Below, one piece after another: positions 14,388-23,307 of a DNA stretch of 64,000 nucleotides. The notes under the pieces were generated by a model, which had not been told where the DNA came from, searched no databases, and saw nothing but the letters and a program-made list of their open reading frames with translations. The position numbers and the translations under genes were made by a program. The stretch is from Bordetella parapertussis (lineage in GTDB: Bacteria; Pseudomonadota; Gammaproteobacteria; Burkholderiales; Burkholderiaceae_B), in the NCBI GenBank assembly GCA_945897365.1, contig CAMDFD010000009.1, forward strand, positions 80,045-144,044. Direction: 5' to 3'. Numbering within the stretch: the stretch's first letter is position 1; each line of letters begins with the position of its first letter.

Positions 14388-15125
14388 TTAAGCTTCAGAT
14401 CCAAACGAAGGCAGTTGCGCAATCTGAATGCTCAGGGGATCTAAAAAACCATCTGGACTATTTTGGATACAAGCCTTCATCGGCGGCCATGCATTTTGTA
14501 AGACCGTAGGAATGCCGCGAAGCTCCAAGGCCTTAATGACCGCCTTTGCCGCAGCCTTTTTAACAGAACCTGTGAGCGAGGTGCGTGCGATCAATCCGTG
14601 CTTAGTGCCTACAGCAGCGTACAAGCTGTTAAGCCTAGTCTTTGATCCACCTTTGTAGCTAAGCAACTCGCTTGCTGGCAATCTAGTACCGTCAAGTGGG
14701 ACCATGATCACATGCATGTGTGGCTCGTTTTCGTCGTAATGAACCACTGCGTGAACAAGAGGACAATCAGGAAAGTAACTCTTCAGCCAAACCAAGCAAT
14801 CTGTGTAGAGTTGGAGATGATCGCCAACGTAACCCAGCGTGACGGTAAAAAGCCACTCAATGGCAAAACCCTTGTCTTTCCGCCTGTTGGTGCGATGGTT
14901 TAGATCCACTCCTCTTTTATTCAAAACCTCGAGGATGGAATCCTCCAAGGACATCGCGTTTAAGGAGATCAATTCTTGGTTCGATGCGCTTTTCGATGGA
15001 TCAATGTGTGCGAACGTCGAAAGTTCGACAGGGATTTTCCGTCGGTTATGCGCCTCGGCCATCGCCAATGTGTGTGCTGGACCTTTGCGTTTTAACAAGA
15101 TGCCTATTAGCCTAATTGAGTTCAT
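14388..15125 (-). CDS. MobV/Pre-like relaxase (plasmid mobilization protein), short
   Basis: The 245-residue protein resembles MobV (Pre/Mob) relaxases, which nick oriT and pilot DNA during mobilization. The N-terminal AEAHNRRKIP plus HIDPSKSASNQEL recall the AHNxR...D...N motif. VVHYDENEPHMHVIMVPLDG (about 125-144) matches the metal-binding HxDExxPHxH signature. It is shorter than typical MobV proteins, lacking a long coiled-coil C-terminus. Its ATG overlaps the stop of the AlpA-like gene (ATGA), so the two are translationally coupled. Confidence 0.7.
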   Translation of the reverse strand: MNSIRLIGILLKRKGPAHTLAMAEAHNRRKIPVELSTFAHIDPSKSASNQELISLNAMSLEDSILEVLNKRGVDLNHRTNRRKDKGFAIEWLFTVTLGYVGDHLQLYTDCLVWLKSYFPDCPLVHAVVHYDENEPHMHVIMVPLDGTRLPASELLSYKGGSKTRLNSLYAAVGTKHGLIARTSLTGSVKKAAAKAVIKALELRGIPTVLQNAWPPMKACIQNSPDGFLDPLSIQIAQLPSFGSEA

Positions 15126-15361
15126 GCTTGCTCTCCCATGCGGGCATTAACCCAATCTCGGATGTCCTTTAAGCGCCAAACTTTGACGGTAGGGGATAAG
15201 GTAATTGGTTTTGGGAATCTACCTTGAGTAACCCATAAATTGATTGAAGATTTGCCAAGCGTAGTAATGGCGCTTACTTCGTCAATTCGGATAAGTTGGT
15301 AGTCAGCCGCCGAAGGGATTAAATGTGGCGACGAGTCCTGAAATGTCTTTTTTGATTCCAC
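15122..15361 (-). CDS. AlpA-family helix-turn-helix regulator
   Basis: The 79-residue protein matches AlpA/MerR-like excisionase regulators: LIRIDEVSAITTLGKSSINLWVTQGRFPKPITLSPTVKVWRLKDIRDWVNARM is the winged-helix core spanning most of the protein. Such proteins act as excisionases or integrase activators in P4-type elements. The start is GTG with AGAAGGA 8 nt upstream. The 3' end overlaps the relaxase start by four bases. Confidence 0.8.
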   Translation of the reverse strand: MESKKTFQDSSPHLIPSAADYQLIRIDEVSAITTLGKSSINLWVTQGRFPKPITLSPTVKVWRLKDIRDWVNARMGEQA

Positions 15362-15447
15362 TTTGAGTCCTTCTTTTCAGTTTAAGAAGTATCTATTGGA
15401 ATCCTTTGATACCTATTGTTCCACGCAATAAGTAGTTACTGCGAAAG

Positions 15448-15993
15448 CTAAAAGAAATCATCTACAGGCGGAGGGTCGAATGTACCTTCCCTCATTTCAG
15501 AAATCCACTTATCACAACCTCTGAGTGAAAAATTCAATGCTTCTCTATCGGTCGAGAGGCGGTCTTCATTGATTAGTGCCATTTGATCATGCAGATATTG
15601 TCCTGTTGGAAATATCGTTGCATTATGCTGTAACTTTTGAAAGTCTCCCACTACCGCTTTGGCAATTGCTCTCTCCGCTTGCCGCCTTGGTCGGCCCGGC
15701 GTGGTATCGAACGAATCATATATATCATAAAACATAAGCATTTCATCGACACATCCCAAATACCAACGAATGATACTTCTAGCTGTAGGATTTATATCAC
15801 TACGTATTGAATTCAACTGCTCCTTTACCGATTGCGTTACTTCTTTTAGGTCTCGCAAAATCAGTTCCTGTTTAAGCTTCTTCCAAGACGGATCAGGTGG
15901 AGGGCCGTCCCACTCAAGCTCAATGTCTTCCGGCTCAATCACTTCAACCTTTTTGCCATCTTTAACAATTGTTCGTCTTAGAGTTTTAGGCAT
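15448..15993 (-). CDS. Hypothetical protein (181 aa) of the island
   Basis: I do not recognise the family. It is soluble, mixed-charge and predicted helical in the middle (about residues 35-120). It opens PKTLRRTIVKDGKKVEVIEPEDIELEW and ends with PPPVDDFF. It has no obvious Shine-Dalgarno. It sits between the integrase and the AlpA gene on the same strand, a place where small accessory proteins of unknown role are common in integrative elements. Confidence 0.6.
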   Translation of the reverse strand: MPKTLRRTIVKDGKKVEVIEPEDIELEWDGPPPDPSWKKLKQELILRDLKEVTQSVKEQLNSIRSDINPTARSIIRWYLGCVDEMLMFYDIYDSFDTTPGRPRRQAERAIAKAVVGDFQKLQHNATIFPTGQYLHDQMALINEDRLSTDREALNFSLRGCDKWISEMREGTFDPPPVDDFF

Positions 15994-16039
15994 GACTTGT
16001 CCAAATTAAATTTAAAAACATGAATCGCGTTATTTCGTC

Positions 16040-17258
16040 TCATGCTGCCTTCTTATCGGGCATTGATAAAACGTTGTTATGTACAACCTCACAGTAGCTT
16101 TGCCAGTCCAAGAGCAATTTGCGTCTGGGTTCGAGCAGTTTCCCTCGTCGGTAAGCACTTTCTACTTTATTACTAATTGCGTGAGCCAGTGCCATTTCTG
16201 CGACTTCTGACGAATGGTTCGTCTCTTCTGACACCCAATCACGAAACGTTGACCTAAAGCCATGCACCGTAACAGGGACGTTTAAACGCCGTAACAACAT
16301 CGCCATAGCCATCCCGGACAGCGCCTTGCCTTTTATGGAAAACAAGTAACTACTCCCGGGGTCTAACGACTCAGCCAGTGTCAACAAATCCAAAGAACGC
16401 TCACACAGCGGAACTTCGTGTGCAACATAGGCTTTCATGCGCTCCGCAGGAATTTTCCAAGTATTGCCATTGACCTCGACTTTTAATCCATTGATTACTT
16501 CACCCGTGCGAGACGCATTCAATATTAAAAACTCAAGCGCCAAAGCCGCTGGACAGTTCAATTCCCTTAATCTTGCAATAAATTCTGGTAACTCCAGATA
16601 CGGCATCGCCTTGTGGTGAACAACTTTTGAGACTTTTCCCGGTGCGGGCAGGATGGTTTGCAAATGCCCCCTCCACGCTGCAGGGTTGATCCCCGCACGA
16701 AGCCTGCGTGTCGTTGCCGCCGACAGTATCCACTCTAGTCTGCCCCGTAATCTTGAAGCAGTCTCTGTCTTAGTGATCCAAATCGGATTAAGAATGGTCA
16801 AAATATCTTCGGTCTCGATTTCATCTAATGCTTTATGACCGATAGTTGGGTATGCAAAGGTTTCTAAGGTGTACGCCCATTGATCCCCATGCTTTAAGTT
16901 TCGCCACTCTGCCCGCTTGGTGGCAATGATTGAATCTGCGAAATCTTTGAAAGTGAGGGCTGGCGTCTCGCTCCGTTCCTTGGCGACCACTACGCTCTTT
17001 TTAATGGGCTTGGGGTCTGTGCCTTGGTTAACCTTATTGCGGGCGTCTAAATGCTCGCTTGCGAGCCTCTTTAAGCGAAATTTCAGGATAAGAGCCAAAG
17101 CTTAGGTCAACCCTTTTACCGTCAAAGGTGTAGCGGTAGACCCAGTACTTCTTCAAATCCGCTTTGACCTGTAGGTTCAACCCTTTTGTGTCGCCGTCAG
17201 TGTAGCGACCGGGTTTGCTTAGGTTTTTAACAAACAAGTCAGTCAGGCTGTTTTTCAT
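16040..17258 (-). pseudogene. Tyrosine integrase (P4-type) interrupted by a frameshift
   Basis: Two overlapping frames make one integrase. The N-terminal part starts at ATG 17258 (SD AAAGGAAAC, DUF4102-type arm-binding domain with GLNLQVKADLKKYWVYRYTF and LSFGSYPEISLKEA) and hits a stop near 17035. The remainder continues in the +1 frame from about 17055. The catalytic domain looks intact: Arg in NASRTGEV, HGFRSTFRDW (His-x-x-Arg), His in MALAHAIS and the Tyr nucleophile in ESAYRRGK. A one-base insertion is the simplest explanation; programmed shifting or sequencing error cannot be excluded. It lies next to attR and reads into the island. Confidence 0.8.
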
Positions 17259-17472
17259 TACGTTTCCTTTGAAAATCCCCACAATCGTCCCCACAGAAGT
17301 GTGGTGATTTGTCTTATGAGGTATTAGTCAGTAACGTAATGTCTTGGTCAGCTCAAAGCTACGCAATAAGTAGATACTGCGGAACAACGTGTGCAAATAC
17401 AAAGACTTATAATAATCAGGGGAGACTAAGGCTTGCTGACGCCGACCAAGGCATTACAAGCACTTACTCTGA

Positions 17473-17486
17473 CACCGCTTCCGCCA
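17473..17486 (+). repeat. attR: distal direct repeat of the tRNA-Ser 3' end
   Basis: CACCGCTTCCGCCA, identical to 9783-9796 in the same orientation. It lies 215 bp outside the integrase start and 4 bp from the stop codon of the HEPN gene, fixing the right edge of the island. Confidence 0.8.
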
Positions 17487-17489
17487 AAA

Positions 17490-17909
17490 TTAGAGTGACT
17501 GATTACTCTTGAGCATTTGCTCAGAATATTGAAGAAATTCAACCAAATGCTCGGTAATGACTTTCACCGTGATTGGCATCAGTAACTTTTGATAGTCATG
17601 CACGGCGATATTCCTAAAACCAACCATGCGTTTTAGTGATTCGGAAAGCGCCTGATCAATCCACTTCGCCTGCGCCAGTATATCGAAGACATCTCGTGCA
17701 CTTTGAGGCACACCCAGACGGTCGCGGCGGATGATATGGTGTCCCATGTCCAATGCCGCCTCGCAGGCACGCTGAATATTCATCACGGCAGCATCTTGTC
17801 TTGAAAAGTTGGTTCCGAAGGTCGTTGGATCGTGATCAAACTCCTCCTGAGCACGTGCCACACATCGTTCAATCGTCGCAGCTTTGTTGATTAGAACGTC
17901 ATCGCGCAT
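17490..17909 (-). CDS. HEPN-domain toxin, HepT-like (DUF86)
   Basis: I take the ATG at 17909 (MRDDVLINKAATIERC, with GAGG upstream), giving 139 residues typical of HepT; the frame is open further upstream without support. The signature R-x4-H is visible as VGFRNIAVHDY, the RNase active site of HEPN toxins. Its 5' end overlaps the MNT gene by 11 bp. In known MntA-HepT systems the MNT partner blocks HepT by AMPylating a Tyr near this motif (here Y in HDY). Confidence 0.85.
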   Translation of the reverse strand: MRDDVLINKAATIERCVARAQEEFDHDPTTFGTNFSRQDAAVMNIQRACEAALDMGHHIIRRDRLGVPQSARDVFDILAQAKWIDQALSESLKRMVGFRNIAVHDYQKLLMPITVKVITEHLVEFLQYSEQMLKSNQSL

Positions 17910-18321
17910 ACACGTGTCCCTCGCGGGCAATGGTTGTGAGAAGTGGTTCGCGTGCCTCGTCAAGCGCGAGTTTTTCACTAAAAACGGAAACTTCAAACAG
18001 GCGCGCCTGCAATCCAATATCCCACACTGCTTTCCCGGTTGAAAGAACCTGATACTGCATCACGGTCGAAGCTGCGCGTAAATCGAGCAGATCGACGTCG
18101 CCATTCACAAGGCTTGCGATCTCGTTTGATAACGACCACAACAAGTTTGGGTCAATGAAGCCTGGTGCCAACACCGACAAATCAAGGTCGCTCTCTGGTC
18201 GGGGCGTGCCAAAGACCTGGCTCCCAAAGACATAGAGCGCCATTAGATTTGGTATTTTTGCAAGCACTGAGGCTAAGATGGCTCCGTCTGGCGCAAGCAG
18301 AGTCATAAGTTTTGAATGCAT
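17899..18321 (-). CDS. MNT-domain nucleotidyltransferase antitoxin, MntA-like
   Basis: The protein carries the minimal nucleotidyltransferase motif G-S-x10-D-x-D as YVFGSQVFGTPRPESDLDLSVL, with a later acidic residue in GDVDLLDL. It pairs with the overlapping HEPN gene as a toxin-antitoxin module. I chose ATG 18321 (MHSKLMTLL); a TTG at 18336 is possible. The pair sits just outside the island's attR, so it is probably older than the island or belongs to another insertion. Confidence 0.85.
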   Translation of the reverse strand: MHSKLMTLLAPDGAILASVLAKIPNLMALYVFGSQVFGTPRPESDLDLSVLAPGFIDPNLLWSLSNEIASLVNGDVDLLDLRAASTVMQYQVLSTGKAVWDIGLQARLFEVSVFSEKLALDEAREPLLTTIAREGHVYAR

Positions 18322-18569
18322 AGTGGGCTCGCGCAAAGGCAGCGGAAAACGTTATAAATCAGCGGGTAAGGCTGGCACTTTCGCAAACTCTAACATAGGT
18401 TCGTGGGTCTAATGACAGACCTTAAGCATCCGATATTATTGCAGAACCGCTTGCTCTTGAAAGCAGGGGAGATTAATTTGCATGTTCTGCCATGACTCCA
18501 CTATGATGGGTTGCTCCTATTTCACCCCCTACCGACACCTCGTGGCTCACAACACAGTGAAGCTAAAAC

Positions 18570-20003
18570 ATGGCCAAAAACTCTCCTCAAAAATCTGTTC
18601 TCAAGTCTACCCAAGCTCCTAAAACGCCGTCCCTGCCCCACCTGAGTGCAGAGGAGCGGGCCACTGAGGGGAAAAGCCTGCGCAACAAAGCGCCCCGCAG
18701 TGCGCACGCAGAATGGCATGCCCCAAAAAATCGCCCCGATCCAGTCGAGATTCTTTCCGCCTCGAACGCCGGTCGAATTGAGCACCTTGTCCCTGTCCGC
18801 TTTGGACGGATGTCACAGTCTCCCTTCGCGTTTTACAGAGGTGCGGCTGCGATCATGGCGTCGGATCTTGCGAAGACGCCCGCGACCGGCCTCTACGTCC
18901 AAGCCTGTGGTGACGCGCATCTCATGAACTTTGGCGGCTTTGCGACACCAGAAAGAAATATTGTTTTTGATATCAATGATTTAGACGAAACCTTACCTGC
19001 GCCTTTTGAGTGGGATATTAAACGCCTCGCTGCAAGCGTTGTGATTGCAGCCAAGCATATCGAACTGCCCATGAGTGACGCTACGAGTATTGTCAACGAC
19101 CTGGTGCGGGAATACCGTGAAAAAATGTCTGACTACGCTGGGATGCGCGCACTCGATGTCTGGTATGACAAAATTGACTTGCAAAACTACACACATCGCT
19201 CGACAGACCCTGAGGTACTTAAACGTACCCGCAAACGTCTGGCCCAGCGCATTGAGATAGAACAGCGTAAGTCCCATCCGGACATCATGTATCCAAAACT
19301 CGTTGTACACGATGGGGGTGAACCCAAAATCAAGGACGAACCTCCACTGATTTTTCATACGACGGAGATGCTGACACCTGGCGCGCAATCAGACTACGCG
19401 ACGGTAATTGAAGCCTACCGTCAAACTCTGCCAGAACATGTCCGCATACTTTTCAATCGCTTTCACTACCGCGACCTCGCCCTGAAAGTTGTCGGGGTCG
19501 GCAGCGTGGGGACGATGTGTGGTGTGGCCTTATTCATGGCCGGGGAAAAGGACCCGCTTTTCCTGCAGGTCAAAGAAGCAAGACAGTCCGTTCTTGAGCC
19601 TTATGCTGGCAAAAGTGCCTATGCTAATCAAGGGCAACGCGTGGTGCATGGCCAACGTCTCATTCAAACCGCCTCGGATGTGTTTTTAGGGTGGACACGC
19701 GGCATCAATGGGCGCGATTTTTATATACGACAGCTACGTGACCTCAAGCTTTCCGCGATTATCGAAGACTGGGATATTGAAACGCTGCGACTTTACGCAA
19801 AAATGTGTGGACACGCCTTGGCGCGTGCGCATGCGCGATCTGGCGATTCTGCAACGATTGCGGGTTACCTTGGAACAAGCAAAACCTTTGACCAGGCGAT
19901 CGGTGAGTTTGCCGTGCAATATACCGAGCAAAACAGCTTGGACTACCGGGCATTTATTGAGGCAATTCGGCAAGGTAAGATTCCAGCTCAATTGGAGGTG
20001 TAA
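18570..20003 (+). CDS. DUF2252 family protein
   Basis: The 477-residue protein belongs to the DUF2252 family, distantly kinase-like and of unknown function. Recognisable blocks are MSQSPFAFYRGAAAIMASDLA, CGDAHLMNFGGFATPERNIVFDINDLDETLPAPFEWDIKRLAAS (the HLxNFG and DxND motifs resemble a phosphotransferase catalytic and metal site), and GVGSVGTMC. The N-terminal 40 residues are basic and low in complexity. It stands alone; the 277 bp that follow hold no gene I can support. Confidence 0.85.
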   Translation: MAKNSPQKSVLKSTQAPKTPSLPHLSAEERATEGKSLRNKAPRSAHAEWHAPKNRPDPVEILSASNAGRIEHLVPVRFGRMSQSPFAFYRGAAAIMASDLAKTPATGLYVQACGDAHLMNFGGFATPERNIVFDINDLDETLPAPFEWDIKRLAASVVIAAKHIELPMSDATSIVNDLVREYREKMSDYAGMRALDVWYDKIDLQNYTHRSTDPEVLKRTRKRLAQRIEIEQRKSHPDIMYPKLVVHDGGEPKIKDEPPLIFHTTEMLTPGAQSDYATVIEAYRQTLPEHVRILFNRFHYRDLALKVVGVGSVGTMCGVALFMAGEKDPLFLQVKEARQSVLEPYAGKSAYANQGQRVVHGQRLIQTASDVFLGWTRGINGRDFYIRQLRDLKLSAIIEDWDIETLRLYAKMCGHALARAHARSGDSATIAGYLGTSKTFDQAIGEFAVQYTEQNSLDYRAFIEAIRQGKIPAQLEV

Positions 20004-20280
20004 AACCAACGCGCACTCAACAACGCGCGTTCAACCTAACGCATTTTTAGTTCCGCCTCAAATAGACCTGCAATCAGCAAGGCGCTCCAGTATATGTTCA
20101 TACATTCACCAAAAAAATCAATAAAAACAATAGGTTAAAAAATACCTGCGGATCCTGCTGAGGAACAACGACTTGACCACCACCATTATCTAACTGAAAC
20201 CAAGGGTAATTTGCGCATTCACAGTCAAAAGAAGAGTACATTTAGAAAACTTTCGTTATGTTTGGCTGGATATAACTTTA

Positions 20281-21273
20281 ATGACGCAAACATCATCACC
20301 TCTCATTGACCGCTTTGGTAGAAGCATCGAGTACCTGCGCCTGTCGGTGACGGATCGCTGCGACATGAAGTGCACTTATTGTCTGCCGAAAAGTTTCAAA
20401 GGTTATCAAGAGCCCAAAAATTGGCTGACCTTCGATGAAATCGAACGCGTAGTAGGTGCGTTTGGTCGTTTGGGTACTTCACGTATTCGTCTCACGGGTG
20501 GCGAGCCTCTCTTGCGTCGCAACCTACCTGATCTCGCGGCACGCATCAGCGCCCTGCCCGGCATCCGCGACCTCTCCCTTTCAACCAATGGTACCCAACT
20601 GCCCAAACACGCCGCAGCCTTGCGTGCAGCAGGTGTGTCACGTCTGAACATCAGCCTGGACAGCTTGGATCGCGAATGTGTCACGCAGATTACCGGTAGA
20701 GACTCGATTGATGACGTGATGGCGGGACTTGATGCCGCTCAAGAGCACGGTTTCTCTCCCATCAAGTTGAATATGGTCGTCATGCCAGGTGTCAATGAGC
20801 ACGAAGTCGAGGCAATGACCGAGTTCTGTATCAATCGTGGTTTTATTTTGCGTTTGATTGAAACAATGCCGATGGGAAGCACTGGTTTAGCTTCAGGCTA
20901 CACACCTCTCGGGCCCGTATTAGAGCGTTTGCGCGAACGCTTTGAGCTCATCCCAGAAATCAAAGAGATGGGTGGTGGTCCTGCCCGCTATTGGCGCACC
21001 GCGGATGGTCGTGGACAAATTGGTCTCATCACACCGATCAGTCAGCATTTCTGCGAAACCTGTAACAGGGTGCGTTTGTCTGTCGATGGCACTTTATATC
21101 TGTGCCTGGGACAAGAAGAGAAACTTGAGCTTCGCCCCTTGTTACGCGCCGGTATTTCTGATGCCGAGCTCGAGCAAGCACTCCGTGAAGGTATTGAGCT
21201 CAAACCAGAACGTCACGAGTTTCGCGAAGCCCCCACTAAAATTATTCGCTTCATGTCTCAAACCGGGGGTTAA
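20281..21273 (+). CDS. moaA: GTP 3',8-cyclase MoaA
   Basis: This radical-SAM enzyme starts molybdenum-cofactor synthesis by converting GTP to a cyclised intermediate for MoaC. The N-terminal cluster motif is C-x3-C-x2-C in DRCDMKCTYC. The C-terminal second [4Fe-4S] motif is CETCNRVRLSVDGTLYLC. The protein (330 aa) ends in the Gly-Gly tail required in the family. It is the first gene of the moaA-moeA-moaD-moaE-mobA-moaC operon. Confidence 0.97.
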   Translation: MTQTSSPLIDRFGRSIEYLRLSVTDRCDMKCTYCLPKSFKGYQEPKNWLTFDEIERVVGAFGRLGTSRIRLTGGEPLLRRNLPDLAARISALPGIRDLSLSTNGTQLPKHAAALRAAGVSRLNISLDSLDRECVTQITGRDSIDDVMAGLDAAQEHGFSPIKLNMVVMPGVNEHEVEAMTEFCINRGFILRLIETMPMGSTGLASGYTPLGPVLERLRERFELIPEIKEMGGGPARYWRTADGRGQIGLITPISQHFCETCNRVRLSVDGTLYLCLGQEEKLELRPLLRAGISDAELEQALREGIELKPERHEFREAPTKIIRFMSQTGG

Positions 21274-21328
21274 TGTCTCCGCGAAGCTAGGTTAAAGTCT
21301 GGATTGAGTCTCACCAAAGCGTATCCGC

Positions 21329-22552
21329 ATGAAACCCAGAGCCAACCTCCTGAATTTTGAAGACGCTCGCCAAATTTTGTTGGCGAGTGCGATGCCACTC
21401 AATGCAACTGAAACACTCCCTTTGTTAAACGCTCAGGGGCGCACGCTCGCGCAAGACGTTATGTCACCGATCAACGTCCCAGGGTTTGATAACTCAGCCA
21501 TGGACGGTTATGCACTCCATGTTCAGGACATGCGAAAGCTACCTGAACTTTTTCTCGTGACGCAACGGATCGCAGCGGGCCAGACAGGCAATGCACTTGC
21601 ACCGAATACCGCGGCACGCATTTTTACAGGCGCACCAGTGCCCGAGGGTGCCAATGTCGTGGTGCCCCAAGAACACACCCAAGACCATGATGGCGCGATC
21701 GCCCTTACACACTCTATCGAGCTGGCACAACACATTCGTCGCCGGGGCGAAGATATCGCAGCCGCTGGCCGCGTGCTGGCAGCCGGTCAACGCCTGGGTG
21801 CGCCTCAACTTGCAATGCTCGCGTCAATTGGTGTAGCCAACGTTAAAGTTTTCAATCTGTTGAAAGTCGGTGTCTTTTTTACGGGTGATGAGCTGACAGA
21901 ACCCGGTCAACCTTTAGCCCCCGGCGCCATTTACAACAGCAACCGTTATGCGATCAACGGACTCTTGGCGCAGCTGGGTTGCACTGTGAATGACTATGGC
22001 ATTGTGCGCGACTCTGCGCTTGCCACTCGCGAAGCACTCAGCAAAGCCGCCAGTGAAAATGATGTCATCATCACGTGTGGTGGTGTGTCTGTCGGAGAGG
22101 AAGATCATGTCAAAGCCGCCGTGATGGCGCTTGGGAGCCTCGATCTTTGGCAAATCTCCATGAAGCCCGGCAAACCGCTTGCCTATGGGCGTGTCGGTCA
22201 AACGGACTTCATCGGCTTGCCAGGCAATCCCGTCAGTGCGTTCGTCACTTTTTTATTGATGGCACGACCTTTTTTGCTCAAGCGCATGGGCGCGACCGAT
22301 ACGGGGTTGAAATATCTGACTGCTAAGGCGAATTTCGATTGGACCAAACCCGATCGGCGCCGAGAGTTTTTGCGCGTCAAAATCACGGCCGACATCACAG
22401 GCGCTCCGGTCCTCGATCTCTGGCCCAACCAAGGCTCTGGCGTGATGAGCAGTTTGGCCTGGGCCGATGGGCTCGTGGATCTCGCCTCTGATACAAAAAT
22501 CGCGCGTGGTGATGTACTAAGCTACCTCTCTCTTGCAGAACTCCTCTACTGA
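21329..22552 (+). CDS. moeA: Molybdopterin molybdenumtransferase MoeA
   Basis: MoeA inserts molybdate into adenylylated molybdopterin. The 407-residue protein shows the family blocks PGFDNSAMDGYAL, ARIFTGAPVPEGANVVVPQE, GVFFTGDELTEPG, YNSNRYAINGLL, the MoCF-binding VIITCGGVSVGEEDHVK and KPGKPLAYG, and LPGNPVSAFVTF. It lies 55 bp after moaA and 23 bp before moaD, in the same direction. Confidence 0.96.
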   Translation: MKPRANLLNFEDARQILLASAMPLNATETLPLLNAQGRTLAQDVMSPINVPGFDNSAMDGYALHVQDMRKLPELFLVTQRIAAGQTGNALAPNTAARIFTGAPVPEGANVVVPQEHTQDHDGAIALTHSIELAQHIRRRGEDIAAAGRVLAAGQRLGAPQLAMLASIGVANVKVFNLLKVGVFFTGDELTEPGQPLAPGAIYNSNRYAINGLLAQLGCTVNDYGIVRDSALATREALSKAASENDVIITCGGVSVGEEDHVKAAVMALGSLDLWQISMKPGKPLAYGRVGQTDFIGLPGNPVSAFVTFLLMARPFLLKRMGATDTGLKYLTAKANFDWTKPDRRREFLRVKITADITGAPVLDLWPNQGSGVMSSLAWADGLVDLASDTKIARGDVLSYLSLAELLY

Positions 22553-22575
22553 ACCTGAGCGATACCCTAAAGATC

Positions 22576-22833
22576 ATGAAAATCAACGTTCTTTATTTCG
22601 CACAACTGAGAGAAAAATTCGGTATTGGAGACGAGAGCATCGTGGCGCCCGGGTCTGTTCATACCGTGCGTGATCTCATTGCACATCTTTCAAGTCGAGG
22701 CGGTGTCTGGGCACAAACCTTTGATGGCTCCCAGGCCTTTCGCGTCGCGATGAATCAGGAAATGATCGAGCTCGACACGCCGTTAATCGAAGGCGCCGAG
22801 CTCGCCATTTTTAGACCAGTGACGGGAGGCTAA
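22576..22833 (+). CDS. moaD: Molybdopterin synthase sulfur-carrier subunit MoaD
   Basis: MoaD is a ubiquitin-like sulfur carrier that as a C-terminal thiocarboxylate delivers sulfur to precursor Z in the MoaD-MoaE complex. The 85-residue protein begins MKINVLYFAQLREKFG and ends AIFRPVTGG; the terminal Gly-Gly is the site of adenylylation and thiolation. Its stop directly abuts the moaE start codon. Confidence 0.95.
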   Translation: MKINVLYFAQLREKFGIGDESIVAPGSVHTVRDLIAHLSSRGGVWAQTFDGSQAFRVAMNQEMIELDTPLIEGAELAIFRPVTGG

Positions 22834-23307
22834 ATGAGCGCTGAGTCGACCCCACGTTTATCCGTTGCCGTTCAGTCCGCAGACTTCGATCTGAGTCGTG
22901 AATACACCGCGCTATTGGCGCAAGACCGTGGCATCGGGGCCATCGTGGCCTTTGTCGGAACGGTACGTGATCTGAATCTTGCTCAGGACGTAGTAGCGCT
23001 CGAGCTCGAACATTATCCAGGCATGACAGAAAAGTCCTTGCGTAAAATTTTGGATGCGGCGACAGAGCGTTGGTCGTTACAAGGCGCGCGCATCGTGCAT
23101 CGAATTGGAAAAATGTATCCTGGAGATCAAATTGTGTTGGTGCTCACGGCGAGCGCACATCGCGGCGATGCCTATGAGGCGAACAACTTCATCATGGACT
23201 ATTTAAAAACCGAAGCACCATTCTGGAAAAAAGAATGGACTCCCGAAGGTCCGCGCTGGATTGAAGCGCGAGACAGCGACGATAAGGCAGCAGCGAGATG
23301 GAAATGA
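22834..23307 (+). CDS. moaE: Molybdopterin synthase catalytic subunit MoaE
   Basis: MoaE is the large subunit of molybdopterin synthase, which makes the dithiolene of molybdopterin. The 157-residue protein contains GAIVAFVGTVRDLN, LELEHYPGMTEKSL, RIVHRIGKMYPGDQIV, HRGDAYEANNFIMDYLKTEAPFWKKEW (catalytic Lys region). It follows moaD without a gap and overlaps mobA by 10 bp. Confidence 0.96.
   Translation: MSAESTPRLSVAVQSADFDLSREYTALLAQDRGIGAIVAFVGTVRDLNLAQDVVALELEHYPGMTEKSLRKILDAATERWSLQGARIVHRIGKMYPGDQIVLVLTASAHRGDAYEANNFIMDYLKTEAPFWKKEWTPEGPRWIEARDSDDKAAARWK

Larger units (their letters stand above)
9797..17486. mobile_element. tRNA-Ser-integrated genomic island, about 7.7 kb, with decayed integrase
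   Basis: The element is bounded by the tRNA-Ser(UGA) 3' end (attL, 9783-9796) and an exact 14-bp copy (attR, 17473-17486). A tyrosine integrase gene lies just inside attR and reads inward. The cargo from right to left is integrase, a 181-aa unknown, AlpA-like regulator, MobV-like relaxase, terminase small-subunit-like gene, candidate small RNA, a 109-aa unknown, and an array of tiny RiPP-like genes next to the tRNA. Relaxase plus integrase suggests a mobilizable element; terminase plus AlpA suggests phage-satellite ancestry. The frameshift in the integrase suggests it is now fixed. Confidence 0.8.
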
